A DNA stretch of 64,000 bases from Cercis canadensis (taxonomy: Eukaryota > Streptophyta > Magnoliopsida > Fabales > Fabaceae): positions 212,569 to 276,568 of the forward strand of contig QAOA01005170.1 of assembly GCA_003255065.1 (NCBI GenBank), in the 5' to 3' direction. Below the pieces are notes generated by a model. It saw only the letters and a program-made list of their open reading frames with translations, ran no database searches and was not told where the DNA came from. Of the stretch, positions 55,320 through 64,000 are shown one piece after another (positions within the stretch are counted from its first letter, which is position 1; each line of letters begins with the position of its first letter). Position numbers and translations under genes: made by a program.

Positions 55320-55421
55320 ATGAGATTCAAGTTCAGCTTCACGACCGGCGTTCGCCACGACAACCACAACCATGGTGGCAAGAGAGAGCATGGTGCTCGT
55401 CATGCTTGTCCTACTAGTTAG
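55320..55421 (+). CDS. small ORF, 33 residues, unknown function
   Basis: ATG at 55320 in the context TCAAAATGAG opens a 33-residue frame starting MRFKFSFTTGVRHDNHNHGG and ending in a basic tail with one Cys. It is His-rich in the middle. No signal peptide and no peptide-hormone signature that I recognise (not CLE, RALF or CEP). What supports it is the promoter-like upstream: TATA at 55212 and a CT-rich leader. Downstream are AT-rich 3' UTR-like sequences with an AATCAATAATAG stretch at about 55600. It may equally be a non-coding transcript or a relic. Confidence 0.3.
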   Translation: MRFKFSFTTGVRHDNHNHGGKREHGARHACPTS

Positions 55422-57689
55422 GTCATAGTCGTAAGCTTAAAGCCTAATACAAAAAGGGCAACCCTGATCCTTTGGCAATGAATGTATCCTATGTCAGATA
55501 TATATGGAGTAATAAGCACTCTCTATGTAAGCAATCTTGAAAACTAGTTCATTTTGTTACTTTGCTTCATGCTCATATATATTACTTTGCTTCATGCTCA
55601 TAAATCAATAATAGAGGTTTACCTAACATTTGGAGTTCATCTATTTTTGTTCTAAATCGCTGTGTCAAGTTATAATTTTTTTTCTTTTCATCAACTCTAA
55701 TTTAATTTAGATTGTGTTTCACTTGTGTTCTCAACATCATCGCTCTCATTTCAATTCAAATGTTGGAAATGAGAGATTATCTTTTTCATTTGAGAAAAGC
55801 TCAAATAAAAAATATAGTGCTGTCTCATTTCCAACATTTCAACTGGTATTTAACTAAATGTGGAACGGAATCTACAATAAATAATTAATTGCTTACATAA
55901 GCACACCTTGAATAAAATATGTTAAGAAAAGTATGTTAGTTAGATTCGTATTTAGTTTTAAATCCAGAAAACTAGTCATAGGTTTCTTTTCTTTTCTTTT
56001 ATAAAGTGTATGACAGTGAGAAAATTCAAAATATCTACATTCGTGTAACTTTTGTACATGTGATCGGTAAAGAAGTACAAAAGTTGATACAATATATATN
56101 TATATATATGTGGGCTAACATTTGGACTTTGATAAATCCCATTTGCATTAATTAAACCCATTCTTTAGAAAAGTCATTTGACACTTCCAAGAGAGGGGGA
56201 AAACAAGAGAAGAAAGCGAAGAAGGAAAAAGGAAAGTTAATTTGGATATATTTAGCTACTTTAATAAACATTCAAAACAAAAATAAATATTGTATTGCAA
56301 TTATTATTTGGAGTCAGAGTCTAATGGTATTTGATTGGATAAGATAGGAATTAAGACATTAAGTGTGGGCAAATTGGATAGTTTGCAATAGATTTAAAAT
56401 TTGAATTTTCATGTCCCTATGTATTAAAACAGAACTATCAAATAACTTGTAGTTAAGTAATACTAAGATTGTCCTTAGAGTTTTTGAGTTTTATGTTCGA
56501 ATCTAGAGTCGTAGTCAAAAGTACCAATAATATAACTATAACATACTGATTAGGTTAATAAACATCTAGAAAGCTTTTGAGACTTGTGTGTGCCTCCCTT
56601 AAACTGATAGTAGACACTTATTCTGTGAGGGTTGAAAATGCAAGCCTCATTGATAAATGTTAATTTGGATAAGAGGAGGACTCCTCTTCTTTGTTCTCTA
56701 TTTTTTTTTTCTTTTTTTGAATAGATAAGTATAGGTAGACTTTTTAGTTGGGGATATGAGAGAATGAATGTTCAAATCTAGGACCTCAACTTTTTTTGGA
56801 GAGAACCCTAGACCAATTGTGTTGTATGAGAAGAGGATAACTCTTGAACTTTGTATGTGCATCCACATTCACATACGTATATATAGTTGTTGGATAATAC
56901 TATATCCTCATTGATAATGGATTCAAGAGATATAACTAAACTCTTGTGAGGTTTTGGTATAACGCAAAATCTCAAATTGTCAGATATATTGTTATAAGAT
57001 ATATGTAAATTGATTTAAGATCTTATATTAAGTGTTAAAACTAAACAAATTATACAAAATGGGTAAAAATATAGGATGCTCTTGTTTGATAGCCATAGAA
57101 TTATCACATATCTTGTTTCAAATATCTTATAGTGCAATCAAGTACATATCGAGCATTCGAGATGCATAAAAATGTGAAGATTTGATTCCTGATGATATCG
57201 AAGTGCATATATGATGCCAAAATATCAAACCATCAGCATTTTATATACTTGTGATTTATATTCTTACATATCCATATCAAATTCTGAATATATATCATGC
57301 AACTCTGTAGTAATTATTTTGTTAATCTTCTTGACATTATGTGTTCTTTACGGGATATCATGCCGTTAATGATAATGTTGACTTTTATGGAGTATCATGC
57401 TAGATTTATTGGCTATTGTATATTGTTTGAGTTTTGGAGGGTAATTAAAATTTAGAAATTAATCTCTCGTCCTTTGATTTCATTTGCATTAGAGGCAAGG
57501 AGTTTCCATAACTTTAGATCATTCCTTCCTTGCATTTGCACGAGTTTTTCTTGTGAGCGGAACTTCAATGAAATTAGATTTCCTTGAAAGATCTAGTTAA
57601 TTACAATCTGTCCATTGTTTGAGAGTGTTTTTTTCTCTCTCTTTAAACAATCCAATTTTCTAGCTTCCCCAATTCAGAGAGTTTTGGAA
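55422..57689. other. AT-rich stretch without a gene
   Basis: A short tandem duplication of TTACTTTGCTTCATGCTCAT lies at 55558-55605 and an (AT)n run with an N at 56090-56110. No ORF with family features on either strand. Confidence 0.5.
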
Positions 57690-57811
57690 TTAAGAATCAT
57701 GTTGCCACTTTTTTTCCTTTTTCTTACTCATCCAAACAAGAGAGAGGAAAGTTCCCTATTATCCTCTCCTTACCGTCCCTTTCCTCTCCCCTCCAACTTC
57801 AAAACAAATCC
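57690..57811. mobile_element. right-end fragment of the Harbinger-like family
   Basis: Reversed, it reads GGATTTGTTTTGAAGTTGG then GGGGAGAGGAAAGGGA and CTTGTTTGGATGAG, as at the right end of the 5.8 kb element (33360-33462). Followed by TAA. The left end was not found. Confidence 0.45.
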
Positions 57812-58176
57812 TAAGGAACTTTATAGTCTAAACAAACATAGAAGAGGAAGCAAAAGAAGAAGAAAAGTCCTAATGCCCTCTCAAGTACATCAAAACTGTA
57901 AAACATTAGGCAAGTGGATTGGAAAGTTTCACCTTTTTTTTTTTTTACCATTTCAGGTTTTTAAAGAAAAAGAAATAAATAGAGAAATTGTCTTATACTT
58001 CTTTTTAAAGTTAAATTGTTGTATTAACCTAAGACCTCTACCGAGTTAAGCCCAAGTTATGTTATTAACTTTTAACTGGCATCAAAATAGTACAATTATA
58101 AGATGTAGAATACAAAATGTCTATGTTACTAGGTCTGGAGTAGCAAGGACCAAAGTTTACTGATGCACTGTTACCT

Positions 58177-58460
58177 TGTTTTTTTTTTTTTTTTTTTGTT
58201 AAACTAGAAAATATAGAAAACGAATAAAGTCATTCTACAAAGTCTGGGAAACATAGTTCCCTTAGTATCTGCAAAATAACAAGCTAAAATAAAGTTTGAC
58301 ACAGAATCAAAGATAACTAGGTCTTCATGCAGAATAAGACCCTTTTTAGCTAAGCCATCAACCACTTGATTTTGTTTTCTTTATGTATGCTGTATCTGGA
58401 CTGTTCCCAACTTCCTCATCAACAAACTACAGACATCAATCATAATTCTTATCGGATTTT
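58177..58460 (-). mobile_element. 5'-truncated LINE 3' end with poly(A)
   Basis: The minus strand encodes MRKLGTVQIQHT, a stop, then RKQNQVVDGLAKKG, the C-terminal RNase H signature of plant LINEs (REQNQVADxLAKxG-type), then a short 3' UTR and a poly(A) seen as T20 at 58178-58198. Target duplication not resolved. Confidence 0.6.
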
Positions 58461-60420
58461 CTTAAATAATGGTTTGTGATCTGATTACTCAATTTGAAAC
58501 ATTTATATTTCAGATTTCAATGAATCAAACCACATTTATATGTGTATATTATGTGTATATATTCTTCTAGTGTTAAAATATACACATATGTTAGCCTAAT
58601 GGTGTCTGCATCCCTAAAATTTCATCCATCATGTAGTACGATCAATTGGTTAGCTTCGGTTTGTAGCATAATTCATTGAGAGCTAAGTCAAATGATGTTT
58701 CTAAAGAAAAAATACTTTCACATTTGATAAAGCGATGTAATTTAAATAATTAATATATTTTTTTATTTTTGTTTACTTTTATGTATCAAAATCAATTTTT
58801 GATAACTTTTTCAAATAGAAGATTCTTTTTTTTTTTTTTTAAANAAAAAAATGATCAGTGTATCCTTGAGAGCCAACTTTATCTTATAATGTGAAATTTT
58901 CATTTTTAACATACAAACATGTACAGGGTTGTTGCCTTTTCTTTCTAGCTAAACTTTCTATATGAATGTTATTTCTGTAGTTCTTTCTTTCTGTTGTTTT
59001 TCTTTTGCAGTAAATCACATAACCCTGGATGTAGTATGCGATGGAAGTTGTCCTGAGAGAGATGTTGTTTGTGTCTCGTTGATGATGACGTCCCTCACTG
59101 AAGGAGAAGCTATTAATAAGGGATTGGAGCCTTGAGCTGCCTCTTTCTGAATAAATTAAAGATTCTGTAATTTTGCTAGCAGATGGCATGTATCTAATGC
59201 TACGATTTGCTACACCTTATAAACTAGCTATTATAAAATAAATAAATAAATAAATTACTCCATTATTATCTACTTTTGAGGCATGTAGTTTGCCCTTTCA
59301 TTATTGTCTGAAATTTTGCAGAGTTGTGGACATTTCATTGTGAAAAATGTGGCTTGAATTTTATTCATGTGCATGGCATGGCAATTGGCCACTTTGGCAT
59401 TCGTTTGAAGGAAGCAGAATATCTTTTATTGCTATTTGCTGATTATGCACCAAGAGACAAAAGGATTAGTGCATTGGGTGGAAGGCTTGGTAAAAGTCAT
59501 GAAAGCATAGGTTTATTGGGGAAACCAGTAAATGCTATCTGCCACCAAATTTCCTTTTGACTAGATGCGAAGTTGATAAGCTTTACAGTAAATTTGGTTG
59601 AAATTGTGGCTCATTGCTCAGCTTTTGTAGCTGCACCAACGTGTTTATAGTAGCAAGCATAAGCCGAGGCTTTTGGATCACAATTAAAGCCAATGGTTAC
59701 ATGAAGTCTATAAATGCCGAGCTTCTTCAGCATTTGGATTCAAGCACCTAAGTTAAATACTACGCAGTATAGTAGTGTGCTTAAGTCAAGTTTGTCGTTT
59801 GCTTCTTGAGTGCTTCATATAGAGTGAGGTGAATAAACACTTTGTGATAAAATACCAAGCGATACTTTGAGTGTATTTGGGTTTGGGGTTTGGAGAAGAT
59901 TTAAGACACTTTTGTATTTTCCTTTTGCTACATTAGTGGAATTTCTTTGTTGTCTTCGACCTCTGTAGGCTATCAGCTGAACCACATAAATCTTGTGTCT
60001 GTTATTTTTTTTTCCAGTTCATTTTATCTCTACTCATTAATCTTGCCAAAAAGCACATATTTGGTTGTGGGATGTGAAGTGCTGCTTTGCATATATTTAC
60101 TTTTTGAGTTCTTCACTATTAATACTAAATAATGTGTACACAACCACACACAAAACACGACAAATCTAGATACCTCTCAACAAGGTTGAGGATATAAGCT
60201 TAAATTTTCATTTTTTCCATATTCCCAACTAGGAAATCTAGCTTTTATCTCTCTAATGAGGAATAAATACTAAATAATGTGTTTATAAAAAGGGAATTAA
60301 TCACTTTGAAACAATGATAAAATTTTTGAAAAGAAGTAAAATAGCCAAGCGCAATAGAACCTTTTTTATTTCTTTTTTTGTTAACGTGGAAATTTTTTTT
60401 CTGTTCTACTGAACTTGGCC
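58461..60420. other. stretch without a recognised gene
   Basis: Two places resemble intron-exon borders on the plus strand (TTTTCTTTTGCAG at about 58997-59009 and TTTTGCAG at 59314-59321), each followed by 100-250 bases of less AT-rich sequence, for example the frame MWTFHCEKCGLNFIHVHGM at 59324. I could not match these to any family; they may be relics of a host gene. Confidence 0.35.
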
Positions 60421-61595
60421 AACCCTCTCACATCGTGAGCCATATATAAACTCAAATGTTATTTTGTTACGTTCCGATGTGGGACTGTTACAACACATAT
60501 AAAGGATAAGAAATTTCTCATCTAGTTCCATCCTCGAATATTTTAGCCTAACTTAAGATGTTTTGGATCCTTCCTTAAAAAGATAAAACCAAACCTCAAG
60601 TAGGAAAAAAGAATAAATTAAAATTATATCCCGTAATAACATGTAATCCTTTACCATAAAAGAGTATAGTGTTATGCAAACAATCACTAATGAGTTCAAG
60701 TCAGTCTAGGTTAAACATTTCTTCTGAAATCTCACATATGCTTCAAACTTTCAAACACTGGCATGAAAGAAGCAACAAGGACAGGAGGACAACAAGCACA
60801 ATGCACACATATAATTACGCAAATACACCTATGACCATGTCACGAATAACGAATTCAAGAAACACCACTGCAAACTACTCATACCTTTAATGGGAAACTC
60901 TTCATCACTTAGTCAATGTTCTCAAGCCAAGAAACACATAATTAATCTAAAATCTTATACGTCAGAAAGAAATTGCCACCAAAAAAAAAAAAAAAGGATT
61001 TGAATCCTCTAAAGTGAGGGTTGCACTCTAGAGAGTAAAATGTAGACATCCTAACTCTTAAAAAGAATAAATGGCTAAAATTATGACACATCATCATTTT
61101 TAAATGCTCTTCTAAAATAATAAATCATGCCTAATTTGTATTAGAAAATACCTATTATATATCTTTAACAATTACACAATAGCTTGGAACTTTGATTATC
61201 GAAGGGTATCTCTCCAATGTGATTTCTTTGGCTCTTATTCAGACCCTCCAGTCTTCTAAACATGCCATGGCCGCTGGGTCTCAACTCCTTAATAAGGTCA
61301 CAGTTGGCTTCTCTCTATAGAATGGGAACTGCTATGGCTACAACCTTCCCCATGGATTCTCTCGGCTAGTCAATCCTCCCCTCCTAATCTTTTGTTCCTG
61401 GTATTACTGGGGCCTCTTTACCCCAAGTTGTTCTTTGGTAGTGCACACCTCTTCGACTACCTATCTCTTTTAGTTTTAGCAATCATTTGTAACTTACCAA
61501 CTATGAAATGTCAAATGTGAAATGTGAAATACTGAAATTGCTACTTTGCTTATCCTTAACTTTTGGGTTCTTTTCCATTAATTCTTATTTCTTTT
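60421..61595. other. stretch without a recognised gene; possible LTR relic at its start
   Basis: 60425-60560 contains the word TCCGATGTGGGACTGTTACA, familiar from plant interspersed repeats, with CATATATAAACTC nearby. 61190-61460 is less AT-rich and reads in broken frames on the plus strand without a recognisable domain. Confidence 0.35.
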
Positions 61596-64000
61596 TTTGT
61601 CAAAGACAGGAAATCTCATCGAATCATGGAAACATAAAAAAGATTAACCTTAATTACAACCATAAACTCTGGTTACTGTCCATCAGAAACAAACACAGGG
61701 ACTCCCAACAGCACCAACCACCTAAGTGGGAGGGCACGAAAACAACATGAATTCCAGAAGAGACAGCAAGCTTTCCTGAGAGTTTCCACTATACTCCACT
61801 CCTTTTGGTTGAAGATTCTGTCATTATGACCTTCCATATTCTCCACATAAAAACACAGCCAGAGCAGCAAGCTCTTTCCCATCCCACTGAAGAAACAGCC
61901 TATTCGAAAGCTGCAGCCGCCATTCTTGGAAGAGTTTTCATGAGTCTCAGTGGATCTTACCATCAGCTTTGAACCCAGCTGCACCCTTTTCCGGTGATGA
62001 ATTTAGAAATAACTCGATGAGGGGCTAAACTACAAACATTTCTTTTAGAGATTAGATAAAAAAAAAATTGAAAGGTGAAGGCCAGTGCTTGGATCTGTCA
62101 TTGCCCCTTTTGGAAAAGGGCATTGAACCCTTAAATGTTCTACCGATTCTTATGGATTCTGGCAATATGGACAATTAGTGTTGAATGCTGGCAACCTTTT
62201 CTGTAAGTTTGCAGATACTGATATGGCATTCAGCAAGAGCCAACAGAGAAAGATGCCTAATTTGCTTGGGATTTTCAGCTTCCAAACCCATGACGACATC
62301 CTCTTTCTGTCCCTATCAACCGCTTCTAGGTCGTGATGCAAGTTTTATCTTCATTATTGGAATGCCGTACTACATCATGTTCATTATTACCTAGTTTTAT
62401 CTTCATTATAGACTCAACACCCTCTTCATACACCACATTCCTGAGCATATCTTCTTTACATTGCCAGTTGTTCTGATCTATGAGCTATGCCACATAGTAA
62501 ACATCATTCTCTGCATAGGGCCTCGCTGTTGCATGAGAAGAATATTTTGAAGGAACCCATGGGTCACCAAAAACTCTGATTCTGATTCCTCTCCCCACTT
62601 TACACCTATCTTCCTCTTCTAGAACTTTCCTACCCTCCATCAAACTTCTCCATGCCTATGATGCCGTACCTCTACATTTTGCTTGCATGAAAGAGGAGTA
62701 TGGAAAATATTTCCCCTTGAAAGTTCACATCAGAAAGCAGTCTCCACGTATGCATTCTTTGCAAGTAAAGCAAGATTGAAAGATTTCAGGTCCTTAAAAC
62801 CCAAAACTCCTTCATTCCTGTTTAGACACATGGCCTCCTATTTTACCAAATAAATTTCCTTCTATCCCAATGTTTGTTACACGAGAAATCCCTCACCATT
62901 CTAGTCAAGTCCAGAAAAGAGGTTATTAGTTAGTTTAAAGCACCCCATAGCATAGACCGGCAATGCTTGAGCTAGTAATTTAATTATGAGCGCTTCTCTT
63001 CTTCCCCCATTGAAAGTAGGCTATTTTTGCAGCCATTGAGTCTCTTAGCCACCGTTTCCTTTATAAAAATAAACATTTGACTCTTTGATCTATTAATCAG
63101 TGCCGGCAAACCCAAAATATTTATCCTGCCTGTCTATGTAAGAAATCCCCATGGAAAATTCAATCTAATCCCTTAGCTGAAGTGATGTGTTTGCACTGAA
63201 GATAGATGACTTGAGAAGATGAATCTTTTGCCCACTCGCTGTCTCATATTCTCTTAAGAGGTTCAAAATGGTTGTTCCTTCTTGAATTCCTGCTTTAGCA
63301 AATAAGAGAGAATCATCTATGAATACTAAATGCTTGATCGCTGGGCATCTTCTCCTTATTTTGAGACCTTGAATAGTTCCATTCCTCTGTGTGTTGTTAA
63401 GAAGGAATGGAAAATCCCTTTGGCATATAAGAAATAGGTAAGGGGAAAGAGAGTCGCCTTGCCAATATAGCCCTCCTGAGGGTTTGAAATATCCATGAGA
63501 TTGTCCATTCACAACCACATAGAACATAGTATTAGAAATGCACTCAATCACCAACCTACACCACTTGTTGCTAAAGCCCACATTTTTCATAAAAGCTTTA
63601 GGAATTGCCACTCCACTCGCGTTTATGCTTTACTCATGTCAAGCTTAACGGCCATTTGAAACATTTCTCCATGTTCTCTTGTGTTGAGATGATACATTAG
63701 TTCATTCCCAATAAAGATATTGTCTAAGATTAAACTCCATTTTACAAAGGTGCTCTAATTCCTGCTAATGATCTTGGGCATCACTTTTTGGAGTCGGTTA
63801 ACCAGAATTTTTTAAATGATTTTGTAGAACACCATGCATAGACTAATGGGCCTCACATCACCCTTCCCTCGACAGTCATCCACCTTCGGAATCAGAACTA
63901 GCCTTGTAGAATTTCCCTGTGAAACCACCACTGCATGGTGCACCATCAGGATTTAAGGAAAATACTGTTCCTGCTTTGGTTTTGTCATTCCTTACTGGTC
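61596..64000 (-). pseudogene. LINE 2: L1-type reverse transcriptase to 3' end, runs off the window
   Basis: The minus strand, from the window end downward, gives RT blocks MAIPKAFMKNVGFSNKWCRL, GGLYWQGDSLSPYLFLI and HLVFIDDSLLFAKA (63611-63165). Then come broken frames of the thumb region (QALPVYAMGCFKL, NRNEGVLGFKDLKSFNLALL), the zinc-binding region at 62341-62150 (WVWKLKIPSKLGIFLCWLLL), and DRIFNQKEWSIVETLRKA at about 61830. A T-rich run near 61590-61598 on the plus strand is probably the degenerate poly(A) tail. Many stops and shifts; the active-site motif reads FIDD where functional L1 RT has F/YADD. It differs from LINE 1 in sequence and is a separate family. Confidence 0.8.

Overview
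This is nuclear DNA of a higher plant, most likely a eudicot. It is AT-rich, with introns in the one fragmented host gene, plant-type transposons of every class, and a berberine-bridge-enzyme-like (BBE-like) gene. I could not name the species. Single N positions and one 149-base N run mark it as a draft assembly. Most of the window is repetitive. Only one host gene looks intact: the single-exon BBE-like FAD oxidoreductase at 18737-20410 (minus). A wax ester synthase/DGAT (WSD-type) gene at 2706-5654 (minus) is recognisable but broken.

Layout. 1-1187: a decayed gag-like retroelement ORF on the minus strand. 2706-5654: the WSD pseudogene with a Tourist/Harbinger-type MITE in its intron. 5.7-14.7 kb: repeats, including two copies in opposite orientation of a ~0.7 kb poly(A)-tailed retroposon with clear target-site duplications (TSDs), tRNA-derived SINEs (one carried in a 0.7 kb tandem duplication), hAT and Tourist MITEs and a LINE fragment. 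15.1-18.7 kb: a tandem repeat just downstream of the BBE gene, one copy of which carries a 1.25 kb Mutator-like insertion. 20.4-23.5 kb: a repeated upstream-type module that also occurs at 6.6-7.1 kb, with nested foldback MITEs.

23.5-53.9 kb is a single nest. A degraded L1-type LINE (minus strand; ORF1 near 53.7 kb, RNase H remnant near 23.6 kb) has been opened by three LTR insertions: (a) an Athila-like LTR element at 24148-35380 (minus); (b) a composite element with three LTRs and two internal regions at 38778-52039 (plus), bounded by the 5-bp repeat CATAC; (c) a ~500-bp solo LTR at 53224-53724, partly lost in the assembly gap. Element (a) is itself split by a 5.8 kb PIF/Harbinger-like element (TTA duplication), which is split by a 2.7 kb hAT element (8-bp duplication), which is split by a 1.4 kb solo LTR (GCGCC duplication). 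This is five levels of insertion, four of them with target duplications I could read.

The Athila-like copies share an unusual plan: a tRNA-Asp-type primer site, a gag plus aspartic-protease ORF (830 codons, open in copy B), then directly the downstream non-coding part. No reverse transcriptase, RNase H or integrase is seen, so they look like a non-autonomous gag-protease family. Their LTRs carry variable GC-rich arrays built on GCGCC/CGCAGCG words, which also occur in one internal region and inside the hAT element.

53.9-64 kb: nested foldback MITEs, a small ORF with a promoter-like upstream (55320-55421), a LINE 3' fragment, and a second, different L1-type LINE (61596-64000, minus) that runs off the window. 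All repeat comparisons were made by eye; identity percentages and ages were not computed.
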